In this document: positions 37,099 through 45,971 of the stretch, in pieces
Layout of the letters: each line of letters opens with the position of its first letter
Position numbering within the stretch: the first letter of the stretch is position 1
Notes under the pieces: model-generated
The model's input: the letters and a program-made list of their open reading frames with translations, nothing else
Database searches by the model: none
What the model was told of the DNA's origin: nothing
Made by a program: the position numbers and the translations under genes
Assembly: GCF_900188085.1 (NCBI RefSeq)
Contig: NZ_FZOU01000010.1
Location: 1 to 64,000 of the forward strand
DNA from: Granulicella rosea
GTDB lineage: Bacteria; Acidobacteriota; Terriglobia; Terriglobales; Acidobacteriaceae
Direction: 5' to 3'
Length of the DNA stretch: 64,000 nt

Positions 37099-38040
37099 AT
37101 GCTCGCCAATATGCCACGGCTTGCCGCCGCGCTCCTCGTCTTCGCCTCCCTCAGCTCCGCCCAGAACCTGCCTACCTTGAAGGTGGAAACCCATCTCATC
37201 GACACCACCGTCAGCGTCCACGACAGCTCTGGCGGCCTGGTCAGGGATCTCGCCAAAGCGGACATCGCCATCGTCGAAGACGGCATCCCCCAGACCACGC
37301 GCTTCTTCTATCGTGCCGAGCAGCTTCCACTCAGCATCGGGCTGGTCATCGACGCAAGCGGAAGTCAGGAGAAGTTCGTCCGCGATCACGAACGCGACAT
37401 CGCCGACTTTCTACACCAGAGTCTCGACCCCGACGACCGTGCCTTTGCGCTTTGCTTCGGCAACCATCTTCGCATGGTCAGCGACTGGACCCATGATCGG
37501 CAGGCCATCGTCGAAAACCTGCGCCGTTACGACAAGGGACAGCGCGATAGTCCCGAGCTTGGCCCCGCGGAAGAGCGCGAAGCCGGCACAGCTCTCAACG
37601 ATGCCGTCTTCTACTCGATCACGGAGAAGATGGCCAACATTCACCAGCGCCGCAAGGTTCTCGTCGTCTTCTCGGACGGAGAGGAAAACTCCAGCGAGCA
37701 CGACCTTCTCGACGCCATCGAGGCCGCCGAAAACAACGACGTCATCGTCTATGCCATCCGCTATACCGAACTGAATCACGGCAGGATGAACGCGCGCGAC
37801 CGGTATGGTATGCGGGAGCTCGATCACCTCACCGCGCAGACCGGAGGCAAGGCCTACGATGTACACACGATGAAGGTCAGCGAGGCCTTCGCCGAGATCG
37901 CTGGCGAGCTCCGCTCATTGTATGGAGTCGCGTATCAGTCGACCAACCCCACGCGCGATGGGTCGTTCCGCAAGGTTGTAATTCGACCGGTACGCAAAGG
38001 GTTGGTCATCAGAGCCAGAGCAGGTTATTACGCAAAATAA
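37099..38040 (+). CDS. Exported VWA-domain protein (acidobacterial VWFA-related)
   Basis: A protein of 313 residues with a signal peptide (about 1-21, LVFASLSSAQ). A short beta domain typical of the acidobacterial VWFA-related family follows (VETHLIDTTVSVHDSSGGLVRDLAKADIAIVEDG), then a von Willebrand A domain whose MIDAS is intact: DASGS at 85-89 and VVFSDGEEN further on. It ends VIRARAGYYAK, the usual family end. VWA domains mediate metal-dependent protein binding, so a surface or periplasmic binding role is expected. An alternative start is the ATG at 37111; neither has a strong ribosome site. It converges with the larger VWA gene at 38145-40235. Confidence 0.85.
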   Translation: MLANMPRLAAALLVFASLSSAQNLPTLKVETHLIDTTVSVHDSSGGLVRDLAKADIAIVEDGIPQTTRFFYRAEQLPLSIGLVIDASGSQEKFVRDHERDIADFLHQSLDPDDRAFALCFGNHLRMVSDWTHDRQAIVENLRRYDKGQRDSPELGPAEEREAGTALNDAVFYSITEKMANIHQRRKVLVVFSDGEENSSEHDLLDAIEAAENNDVIVYAIRYTELNHGRMNARDRYGMRELDHLTAQTGGKAYDVHTMKVSEAFAEIAGELRSLYGVAYQSTNPTRDGSFRKVVIRPVRKGLVIRARAGYYAK

Positions 38041-38144
38041 GCTCTTCTGCCGTCATTGAACTTGCCCTTTTGTTTATCATTCCCGAAGAGCATCCGCTTC
38101 TGCACTTGCCGTCGTATTTGTATCTGCAATCAGCACAAATAACA

Positions 38145-40235
38145 TCAGGGCACGATCAGGATCGGCGCCTGCCAGAAGCTGCTGCGGTTCCCCGTGGGAT
38201 CGAGCACCGTCACCTGGCAGTCGTAGTCCCCCGGGGGCAGTTGCCCAAGGCTGAGCGTGAAGCTTAGCGGCGTCATGCCGAGGCGGCTCGTTGCAGCGGG
38301 CGTGACCGCCGCGGGTTGGCTCTCGAAGACCTTCGCGCCGCCACGATAGAGGCTCACATAGGCGACCACCGGCTGCGTGCCCGGCTGATACGCCTGTAGA
38401 AACACATACAGCTCGCGGTCGCGGCTGAAGACGCGGTTCACGCTGGGGATCAGCCTGCTGCCGTTCTCGACCAGCGGGTCGGCGATGGCGGCCTTCGCTG
38501 CGTCCTTGCTCTTCATCGCGTTGTAGAGCGCGTCCTTCATGTTCACGCGTTGACTGCTCAGGATCACGGCGCTGATCGGCACATGCTTCAACTCCTTGTT
38601 CAGGTTGGGCACGGTAAAGGTCGTCTGATAGGTGCCGATGCGGCCCGTCTCATCGTCGCGCGCGAGGAACTTGATCATGTACTTGCCGGGCAACAGCGTG
38701 AAGCCCGCATCGTACTCGATGGGCCTGCGCGCAAGCTCCCCCGCCGAGGCGTCACTCAGCTTGATGTTGACGTTGTCGCGCAGGTTGGTGACGGTCGTAC
38801 CGCCGACCACATCCTTCACCTCGCCGACGAAGTCGATCAGCGTATGCTCCGCGCCGCCGCGCTTGGCCAGCGCCAGCTCGCGGCCCGGTATCTTCACGAT
38901 GATGGGGACGTAATACTCCGCGCGATTGAGCTGGAAGTAATCGATCTCCATCGCGATGGTCAGCTCGGTGATCGGGTCGTTCAACATCAGCGCGTCTTCA
39001 AGCTGCCGCTCCTTATCGACCGCCGTGAACTTCGCGAAGGTCTTGCCCGCATAGTACCCCTCGCGATACTCGAGTCTGGCTTCGAGCCCGTTGCTCAAAG
39101 CAATCTTGACCTTGCGAAAACGCCCATTCTGCGCGGGATTCGTCGTGTAGTAGCCGACGATGTAGTAGTCCGAGATCGCCTGCTGCGCCTGCACGATGCC
39201 ATGCGCAAGGTCGTTCGAATCGAGCATCGCCTTACCGCCCGTGTCGCCCGCAAGCGCAAACAGCGTGTCTTGCGAACGCTGCAGGTTCGTGACGTTCGCC
39301 TGCGCGGCCGCGCCGTTGTACATGCCAGCGTTGCCGGGCGAGCCCTGCGTCGCATCGCCCAGCGGCGCCGACGCCACAAGGCCGCGAGCATCGATCGGCC
39401 AGAACGACACGCCCGCGCGCACCGCCGCATCGACCGTCGCGTGCAACTGCGCCTGATTGTCGACGCCGTTCAGCCGCAGCCCGCTCGCGAAGTAGACCAG
39501 CGACTTCTTCTCGTTCAACTGGCCCAGCATCTTCGCCGTCGTCTGCAAGGCCGCAAGCTGACGGTCGGTGTTGAAGACGTTGAACTCCCCGTCGTCCTGC
39601 CCAAAGGCCGCGCCCGCATCCGCGCCGCTCGCGTCGTCGTTCGACTCCGCAAGCCCCTGCCCTTCGCCGACGATCAGCGTCTCGAGAATGCTGAGCAGGC
39701 GATTGCGATCGCCGGTAAAATCCTGCAGCACATCGACGGAGCCACCCGCATAACGCAGGATCGACACCATGTCCGCCTCGGTCATCTGCGTGCGGATGAA
39801 CTTCTCCGCCGCGGCCAGCGCGCGCAGTTGATCCGCCGGTCGCATGGCCGACATGTCGAAGTAAAACACCAGCAGACGGCGATTGTTATAGCGCGCCTTG
39901 CCCTCGGCCTCGGGCGTGATCTGCGTGCGGTTCAGTGTTTTATAGATCTTGACGTTCTCGGGCTGCGCGGGCGCTGGCGTTGGCGTCGAGGGCAGTTGTT
40001 GATGCTCGACGAAACGCACCGTCTGCGGCGCGTTGTCTTCGGTCACGGTGAAGTCCTTCGCGGTCAGCCCAGGGATCGCGGCGCCCTTCTTATCCTTGAC
40101 CACCACTGTCTCGACCACCAACTGCGACTTCACCGAAAGCGTGTATCCGCCGGGGTCGCCAGGCCTCGCATTCTGGCCGATCTGCTGCGCGCCCGCGAGC
40201 GACGTCAACACGAGCATGAGGAGTAAGAGTCGCAT
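38145..40235 (-). CDS. Exported VWA-domain protein, TIGR03436-like, last gene of the TIGR03435 array
   Basis: A protein of 696 residues with signal peptide 1-17 (LLLMLVLTSLAGAQ). It has the family's N-terminal beta domain (VVVKDKKGAAIPGLTAKDFTVTED), then a VWA domain whose MIDAS reads DMSAM at 127-131 instead of DxSxS, as is common in acidobacterial VWFA-related proteins, so metal binding may be altered. A beta-rich C-terminal half of about 300 residues follows (LARRPIEYDAGFTLLPGKYMIKFLARD, LPPGDYDCQVTVLDPTGNRSSFWQAPI). Its ATG overlaps the stop of the TonB-dependent receptor-like gene by 1 nt (TGATG at 40237-40233), strong evidence for translational coupling. Confidence 0.85.
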   Translation of the reverse strand: MRLLLLMLVLTSLAGAQQIGQNARPGDPGGYTLSVKSQLVVETVVVKDKKGAAIPGLTAKDFTVTEDNAPQTVRFVEHQQLPSTPTPAPAQPENVKIYKTLNRTQITPEAEGKARYNNRRLLVFYFDMSAMRPADQLRALAAAEKFIRTQMTEADMVSILRYAGGSVDVLQDFTGDRNRLLSILETLIVGEGQGLAESNDDASGADAGAAFGQDDGEFNVFNTDRQLAALQTTAKMLGQLNEKKSLVYFASGLRLNGVDNQAQLHATVDAAVRAGVSFWPIDARGLVASAPLGDATQGSPGNAGMYNGAAAQANVTNLQRSQDTLFALAGDTGGKAMLDSNDLAHGIVQAQQAISDYYIVGYYTTNPAQNGRFRKVKIALSNGLEARLEYREGYYAGKTFAKFTAVDKERQLEDALMLNDPITELTIAMEIDYFQLNRAEYYVPIIVKIPGRELALAKRGGAEHTLIDFVGEVKDVVGGTTVTNLRDNVNIKLSDASAGELARRPIEYDAGFTLLPGKYMIKFLARDDETGRIGTYQTTFTVPNLNKELKHVPISAVILSSQRVNMKDALYNAMKSKDAAKAAIADPLVENGSRLIPSVNRVFSRDRELYVFLQAYQPGTQPVVAYVSLYRGGAKVFESQPAAVTPAATSRLGMTPLSFTLSLGQLPPGDYDCQVTVLDPTGNRSSFWQAPILIVP

Positions 40236-43228
40236 CAGTACCTCACCCGCACAGTCGTTTGCAGACTCCGCATCGCGTTGGTCGAGGCAGGCAGCCCGAA
40301 GGTCGTGCCGTTCACGATCGTGTTCCAGCTCGTGAAGACCACATGGTTCAACAGGTTGGTGGAGTCCACGCGCAGGTCGAGGTTCAGATGATCGCGCATG
40401 CGAAACGTACGTTGCAGCGACGCCGTCAGCGTGAACTGCGCAGGCCCGGTGATGCTGTCGCGACCTGCATTGCCCCACTGCCCCGGCGTGGGCGCGGTGT
40501 ACGCAGCGGAGTTCAAGTGGTATCCCACCGGCGCGTTATGGATCGATGCGCCGGTAAGGCTCGGACGAATTGCGCCCGTAACGCCAGTGCCCGGCGTGGC
40601 CGCAAGATAGATCGGCGTCTCGGGCAGGCCCGTGCCGGTGTTGATCTGGCTCAGCACAGTCCACTCCTTCAGTAGCGAGCCGCGCCAGCCGGACATCAGC
40701 GTGCCGCCTCCCTTGCCCATGCCCGAGGTGTACTGCAACTGCACGTTCAACAGATGGCGCTGGTCGAAGGTCGAAAGCCCGCGCTCCGCGCTCAGGTTAC
40801 GCCAGTCTTGCGCGACCACCGCGGAGGGCTGCGCCTGCACCGCTGCGCCCGGCGCCACCGGACCCTGCCCGCCCAGCGTGGAGTCGTCGTCGATCGACTT
40901 CGAATACGTATACTGCAGCGACGCCGCAAAGCCGCTGCGCAGTCTACGCCGAAGCTGCAACTGCGCGGACTCGCGCGTCGAGTTGCCGTTCGACCCGCGA
41001 TAAACAAAGCCCGAAGGGCACGATGGGCAGGGGTTCACGCCGCCGAGCGGATAGCTGTTCGGCAGATACTCCTGGATGCCGCGCGTGCCCTTGATCCCCA
41101 GATACGACGCCGTTGCGACGAGCGCGCCGGGCAGATCGCGCTGCGCCGAGAGGTTCCACGTCTGCGCATAGCCGACGCGAAAGTTGGGATCGACAGCAAA
41201 GGTATCCGCCGTCGTCGTGGGACATTGCAGGAAGCCGTTCGCCAGCGTGATGGAACAGGTCGTCGCGTTGTAGCTCTCGCTCACGCTCTTCGACAGCGGC
41301 GCCTGCTGCGCCATCAGCGTGGCCTGCGCGGTGTAGACGGACGTATCGTCATAGACGCCATAGCCCGCGCGAATCACCAGTGTCGACGCGGGAATCGGCC
41401 GCCACGAGAGCCCGATGCGCGGCTCGATGCCGAGCCTGTCCGGCCGTATCAACGACGTAGGATACCGTTGCCCCGTCAGCGTCCCAGCAGGCGAGCTGCC
41501 CAGCACCGGGGCAACCGCTGTAAAGCCAGGCGATACATCCAGATTCACCAGCCGCCCCTTGGTCTCGGTCACCGGCGCGCCGTAGTCGTAACGCAGACCG
41601 AAGTTCAACGTCAACTCGGAACGCACCCGCCAGTCGTCCGCGACATACGCGTCATAGACCGTCTGCCGCAGGTACTTGTCCGGATTGCCGAAGGCGATGG
41701 AGCTGGTATCCGGCGTGCCTAGCAGGAAGTCCTCGAAGTCCGCGCCGGACGGGGCCGCACCGTTAGGGGCCGCGCTCGCCGCCAGCGCATAGGCGCCCGT
41801 GAAGGTATACGTCCCGCGCGGGTCTTCCTGCGCGAAGATGTTCGTCTCCTGCCGCCGCAGGTCGCCGCCGACCGTAAGGTTGTGGCGCCGGTAGGTCCAT
41901 GTCACGCTATCCGATACAGCGTCGGTCTGGTTGCGATTGCGCGAGCTCTGCGCATCGGACAGACTCGCGATGCCGCTGGCAAAGACCAGCGTCGGCGGAC
42001 CCCAGTTCAACGGATCCTGATCGTTGCCCGCGGGCGCCGGATCCGCGCTGATACCCGCGGCGCCAGAGACATTCCTGCGCGACTCGAACTGCGGCGTCAC
42101 ATGCGTCCGCAACCGGCTGAAGCGAAAGCCGGCGACGTTGTAAAACTGCCGGTAATGATGCGACCAGTTCGCCGTCGTGTTGATGCCCAGCAGGTCCGTC
42201 GTATCGACGAAGCCGAAGAGGTTCGCGGCGTCCGTGCGCGTGCTCTGCAGCGCGAAGCCGCCATACACCGAGTCCCGGCGCCCGATGGTGCGATCGAGCC
42301 GCAGCGTCACCGCATCCTGGTGCTCGTTGCCGATCGTCTGCGTCTGGTAGTTGTACCGCCCGCCTGCCGTCAGGTTCGGCAGCGGATAGAAGCTCAGCAG
42401 CGACTTCGCCGTCGGCACGCCGCCTGCATTCACGGCGTCGCGTTGAGTGTCCGTAGGCACCAGCCCGGACTGCGTCGTGGCGTTGCGATTGCGCATCCAC
42501 TGGTACGTCAGAAAGAGGCTCGGCCCCTTCTTCATCAGGTGCGGAATGTTCAACGGACCACCGAACGTCAGGCCGCCGGTAATGTGGTTGTTCTGATCCT
42601 TCGGCGTATTCAGCCCGGTCAGCGAGTAAGGCCGCGCATCGAAGACCGAGTTGTCGAAGACCAGCGAGACGCCGCCCGTGTAGAGGCTCTTGCTCGTGCG
42701 GTTGTTGCCGAACGCCGCGTTCAGCGTGTACTGCGAGGTCGCCGCATTGTTGCTGCTGCCCTGGATCAGCAGACCGTCGGCGGGACGCGGCGCACTGTCG
42801 TCCGGCGGCCTGGGAGCATCGGGCAGCGCATCGTCCTTCTTTGCAATGTCGGCGCGCGCGATCAACGCAGGCGCGGCGGGCTTCGGCGCATTGGCCTTCG
42901 CGATGATCTCCGCCAGCGGCAGCAGCTTCAACTCCCAGCGGCCGGCGGCCGTCGTCGAAGAGATGGTGACCTCCTGCTTTACCGGCGCGAAGCAGAGCAT
43001 CTCCACCTCGATCGTCCACGCGCCATCCGGCAGATCGGCAAAGCTGTAGAGCCCGAGCTGGTCCGAGACCACCGCGATCTTCGTCGCGCCACGCGTCGCC
43101 GTCACCGTCGCGCCGGGCACGGGCGAATCGCCGAAGACGATCTGCCCGTGATACTCCGACGCAAACCCCGCGCCACTGCCGCACGCGAGCAGCAGCCAGA
43201 GTTGAAGACAACGCGACAAGCGACCCAT
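40235..43228 (-). CDS. TonB-dependent receptor-like outer-membrane protein of the TIGR03435 array
   Basis: A protein of 997 residues with a signal peptide (1-24). A carboxypeptidase-regulatory-like domain occupies about 26-105 (YHGQIVFGDSPVPGATVTAT, GLYSFADLPDGAWTIEVEM). An unusual Ala/Pro/Asp-rich linker follows (about 110-155), then an Oar-like region and barrel (LTFGGPLNIPHLMKKG, VYGGFALQSTRT, AYVADDWRVRSELTLNFGLRYDYG, LDLRVDSTNLLNHVVF) ending in VRVRY. It is shorter than the other two transporters in the window, and a classical plug with a TonB box was not clear. Its ATG directly follows the stop of the upstream TIGR03435 gene (TAGATG), and its stop overlaps the VWA start. The substrate is unknown. 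Confidence 0.82.
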   Translation of the reverse strand: MGRLSRCLQLWLLLACGSGAGFASEYHGQIVFGDSPVPGATVTATRGATKIAVVSDQLGLYSFADLPDGAWTIEVEMLCFAPVKQEVTISSTTAAGRWELKLLPLAEIIAKANAPKPAAPALIARADIAKKDDALPDAPRPPDDSAPRPADGLLIQGSSNNAATSQYTLNAAFGNNRTSKSLYTGGVSLVFDNSVFDARPYSLTGLNTPKDQNNHITGGLTFGGPLNIPHLMKKGPSLFLTYQWMRNRNATTQSGLVPTDTQRDAVNAGGVPTAKSLLSFYPLPNLTAGGRYNYQTQTIGNEHQDAVTLRLDRTIGRRDSVYGGFALQSTRTDAANLFGFVDTTDLLGINTTANWSHHYRQFYNVAGFRFSRLRTHVTPQFESRRNVSGAAGISADPAPAGNDQDPLNWGPPTLVFASGIASLSDAQSSRNRNQTDAVSDSVTWTYRRHNLTVGGDLRRQETNIFAQEDPRGTYTFTGAYALAASAAPNGAAPSGADFEDFLLGTPDTSSIAFGNPDKYLRQTVYDAYVADDWRVRSELTLNFGLRYDYGAPVTETKGRLVNLDVSPGFTAVAPVLGSSPAGTLTGQRYPTSLIRPDRLGIEPRIGLSWRPIPASTLVIRAGYGVYDDTSVYTAQATLMAQQAPLSKSVSESYNATTCSITLANGFLQCPTTTADTFAVDPNFRVGYAQTWNLSAQRDLPGALVATASYLGIKGTRGIQEYLPNSYPLGGVNPCPSCPSGFVYRGSNGNSTRESAQLQLRRRLRSGFAASLQYTYSKSIDDDSTLGGQGPVAPGAAVQAQPSAVVAQDWRNLSAERGLSTFDQRHLLNVQLQYTSGMGKGGGTLMSGWRGSLLKEWTVLSQINTGTGLPETPIYLAATPGTGVTGAIRPSLTGASIHNAPVGYHLNSAAYTAPTPGQWGNAGRDSITGPAQFTLTASLQRTFRMRDHLNLDLRVDSTNLLNHVVFTSWNTIVNGTTFGLPASTNAMRSLQTTVRVRY

Positions 43229-44383
43229 CTAGTTCTCCGAAGGCTTCTCGACCTTGTCGAGCACCAGCACGTCGACCGGCGTCTTCTCCGCTTCGAGCTT
43301 CAACCCAAGATCCTTCTGCATCGCCTCGAACAAGCTCAACGCACTGTCCGTCGATGCGCCTGCGGGCATCTTCGGCGGATGCCCGTTGAACTGCGAATCG
43401 TCCGGCGCGAAGGTCACGCTGAAGTCGTAGCGGTCGGTCAGGCCGGTGCGGTCGACGACCGGCCGGTCCAGCACCAGCGTCTGCAGGAAGCCCGTGAAAT
43501 CGCCAATCGCTCCGTTGGCCACATGCAACGTGATGCCTCCCGGACCGGGCGAAAGCCCAAGCCCCGGCAGCGGTCCCTTCATCTGCGTCGGCGTCAGCTT
43601 CGAGCCGCTCTTCGCCACCGTCAGCACATAGGCCGAGAGCTCGCGCTTGTCGTGATGGAACGTCAGTTGAAAGCGCTCCTTCAACAGCTTGCGAATCATC
43701 GACCGCACCTGCTCCGGATTCGGCGCGCCCTCGGCGTCGGGCACCGCGGCGATGTCGTAGCGATCCTTATCCAGCCACTCCGGCCCGCCCACCAACTGCT
43801 TACCCTGCACCTGGTACGCGAACTCGATCAGGTCCGCGACTGACGACGCACGCGTCTTGAAGTTGCGCCCGTTAACCGTGAGCCCCTGCATGCTGGTCGC
43901 GCCCGTGTTGTTCGGCTTGATGGTCGCGACCTCGAACGACGGGTCGGCATCGGCGGCCATCAGCTTCGGCGGCGGCGCGGGCGCGGGAATCTCCCATGCG
44001 GTCTCGGTCGTGGCGCGGGCCAGGTCGAGCAGCAACGGGTTCGTCCCCTGGGTGAATGTACCGGCAATGGTGTTTCCATCCGGACTCAGCTTGCCTTCGT
44101 AGCTCGCGCCGATCGCGACGGCCGCGAACTTGATGTTTGCGCCCTGCTGCGATGCTGAGCTCGCCGCCAGCGGCTGCCCGCCCTGATCGATGCTGTAAAG
44201 CGTGGCCTTCAACGAGCCGTCCGCCTTGGCGAACTTGACGACGATACGCAACCCCTTACCCACGGCCAGCGTTCCCTGCCAGGCGCCGGTGATGTCCTTC
44301 GCATCGGGTTTGGCATCCTGCGCGCGCAGACCCGCGCCAGCGAGCGCGGCCAGTACGACGATCCAAAGCAGCAGTCTCTTCAT
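43229..44383 (-). CDS. TIGR03435-family exported protein with N-terminal lipocalin-like domain (copy A)
   Basis: A protein of 384 residues with signal peptide 1-21. Residues about 28-130 form a small beta-barrel-like domain (DITGAWQGTLAVGKGLRIVVKF, AVAIGASYEGKLSPDGNTIAGTF) like the one fused to some secreted alpha/beta hydrolases. Residues about 150-384 carry the soil-associated TIGR03435 domain: SFEVATIKPNNT, GRNFKTRASSVADLIEFAYQV, WLDKDRYDIAA, RSMIRKLLKERFQLTFHHDKRELSAYVL, LDRPVVDRTGL, and the hallmark ending VDVLVLDKVEKPSEN. The biochemical function of the family is not known to me. The start at 44383 has GGAG upstream. It is a tandem paralogue of the gene at 44657-45808 and abuts the TonB-dependent receptor-like gene with no intergenic base. 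Confidence 0.88.
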   Translation of the reverse strand: MKRLLLWIVVLAALAGAGLRAQDAKPDAKDITGAWQGTLAVGKGLRIVVKFAKADGSLKATLYSIDQGGQPLAASSASQQGANIKFAAVAIGASYEGKLSPDGNTIAGTFTQGTNPLLLDLARATTETAWEIPAPAPPPKLMAADADPSFEVATIKPNNTGATSMQGLTVNGRNFKTRASSVADLIEFAYQVQGKQLVGGPEWLDKDRYDIAAVPDAEGAPNPEQVRSMIRKLLKERFQLTFHHDKRELSAYVLTVAKSGSKLTPTQMKGPLPGLGLSPGPGGITLHVANGAIGDFTGFLQTLVLDRPVVDRTGLTDRYDFSVTFAPDDSQFNGHPPKMPAGASTDSALSLFEAMQKDLGLKLEAEKTPVDVLVLDKVEKPSEN

Positions 44384-44656
44384 CGAGTATCTCCGGTAAA
44401 ACTCATGAAATGGCATAAGACGAAGTACGTGCAGAATGACGACGGGGTTCCTGCATAGACGGGTCAAATCGCGAAACGTTCAAGTACGGGGAGTCGTTAT
44501 TTCAAAAACAGGCGCCTGTCCTTCGCAGCAAAAACAACTGCCATCCACAGCAAAAACAACGGTCATCCGCACCAGAATGCCTGTCATCCTGAGCACAGCG
44601 AAGGATCTGCTTCTTTTTCGTGCCGGCGACTCCCTTCCCCGCGAACATCCTCATCG
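44384..44656. repeat. Intergenic spacer with REP-like element A and a 23-bp imperfect tandem repeat
   Basis: 44582-44617 reads TGTCATCCTGAGCACAGCGA then AGGATCTGCTTC and T-rich sequence. The same element recurs at 46874-46910 and 55669-55705. Just before it, 44525-44570 contains two imperfect copies of GCAGCAAAAACAACTGCCAT. No gene is seen in this 273-bp gap. Confidence 0.65.
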
Positions 44657-45808
44657 CTAGTTCTCCGACGGCTTCTCCACCTTGTCGATCACGATCACAT
44701 CCACCTGCGTCTTCTCCGGGTCGAGCCTCAGCCCCAACTGCTGTTGCATCGCCTCGAACAGCCCGGCCGCGCTAAAGCTCCCATTCGCCGGCGGCCGCGG
44801 CGGATTTCCGCCGAACTCCGAATCGTCCGGCGCGAACGTCATGCTGAAGTCGTAACGCCCGGCGACCCCGGTGTGGTCCACAACCGGCCGATCCAGTACG
44901 ATCCGCTGCAGGTAGGCGCTCAGGTCGCCGAGATTGGCGTTGCGCGCAATCAGCGAGATGCCTCCCACGCCGGGCGAGAAGCCAAGCCCCGGCAGCGGAC
45001 TCGTCGCCTGCGTTGGCGTCAGCTTCGGCCCACCCTTCCCGACCGTCAGCACATACGCCGGAAGCTCGCTCTTCTCGTAGTGGAACTTCAGTTGGAAGCG
45101 GTCGGCCAGCAGCTTGCGAACCATCATCTTCACCTGCAGCGTACTCGGCACCCCCTCGGTATCAGGAACCCCCGCGATATCGTAACGATCTTTATCCAGC
45201 CACGACGGGCCGCCCGACACCTGCCTGGCGTGTACGCCGTAAGCAAATGCAAGCAGGTCGACCACGGAGCTTGCGGCCGTCGAAAAGTTGCGCCCGCGAA
45301 TGTACATACCCTGTGTGCTGTCCGCGGTGGTGTTGTTCGGCTTGATCGTCGCAACCTCGAACGAAGGGTCCGCATCGGCGGCCATCAGCTTGGGCGGCGG
45401 AGCAACCGCCGGAATCTCCCAGGCCGTCTCGGCGGTCGCGCGCGTCAACTCGAAGGGCTGGACGCTCGCCCCCTGTGTATACGAGCCGGCAATCGTATTG
45501 CCATCCGCGCTGAGCTTGCCCACATAGCTGCCGCCGATCGCGACAGCCGTGAACCGAATCGTTGTACCCACCTGCGATACGGAGGTGGCGGCGATCGGCG
45601 CGCCGCTCAGGTCGATGCTGTAGATCGTCGCCTTCAAAACGCCATCCGCCTTCGCAAACTTGATCACCATGCGTAAGTTTCTGGTGACGGCCAGCGTGCC
45701 CTGCCATGTACCGGTAATATCCTTCGTATCCGGCTTACTCTCCTGCGCTCCCAGGCCCGCCCCCAAAAAGGTGACAAGTACAACAATCCAAAGCAACAAC
45801 CTCTTCAT
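44657..45808 (-). CDS. TIGR03435-family exported protein with N-terminal lipocalin-like domain (copy B)
   Basis: A protein of 383 residues, homologous along its whole length to copy A (the same MKRLLLWIVVL signal start, DITGTWQGTLAVTRNLRMVIKF barrel, and C-terminal VDVIVIDKVEKPSEN). Differences cluster in the region that corresponds to GRNFKTRASS/GRNFSTAASS and in the surface loops, indicating an older tandem duplication. GGAG stands 9 nt before the ATG at 45808. It lies 273 bp upstream of copy A and 163 bp downstream of the third TIGR03435 gene, all on the minus strand. Confidence 0.88.
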   Translation of the reverse strand: MKRLLLWIVVLVTFLGAGLGAQESKPDTKDITGTWQGTLAVTRNLRMVIKFAKADGVLKATIYSIDLSGAPIAATSVSQVGTTIRFTAVAIGGSYVGKLSADGNTIAGSYTQGASVQPFELTRATAETAWEIPAVAPPPKLMAADADPSFEVATIKPNNTTADSTQGMYIRGRNFSTAASSVVDLLAFAYGVHARQVSGGPSWLDKDRYDIAGVPDTEGVPSTLQVKMMVRKLLADRFQLKFHYEKSELPAYVLTVGKGGPKLTPTQATSPLPGLGFSPGVGGISLIARNANLGDLSAYLQRIVLDRPVVDHTGVAGRYDFSMTFAPDDSEFGGNPPRPPANGSFSAAGLFEAMQQQLGLRLDPEKTQVDVIVIDKVEKPSEN

Positions 45809-45971
45809 CTGACAATCTCCAGGCTGGATGTAACTCTAAGGTGCGTAACGCATCCAGTTCGATGGTGAGGTACCAGAATAAATGGGTTAAATCGCAAGGC
45901 GCTTGCTTTTATCGTCGCCGTTACTTTCCCCGGAACCGCTACGTCCGGTAAACCGCTTGATTGCCACTCCC

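Noticed and set aside
41882..43843. 653-codon plus-strand frame in the TIGR03435 array
   Set aside because: Crosses the junction of two real minus-strand genes and is extremely Arg-rich.
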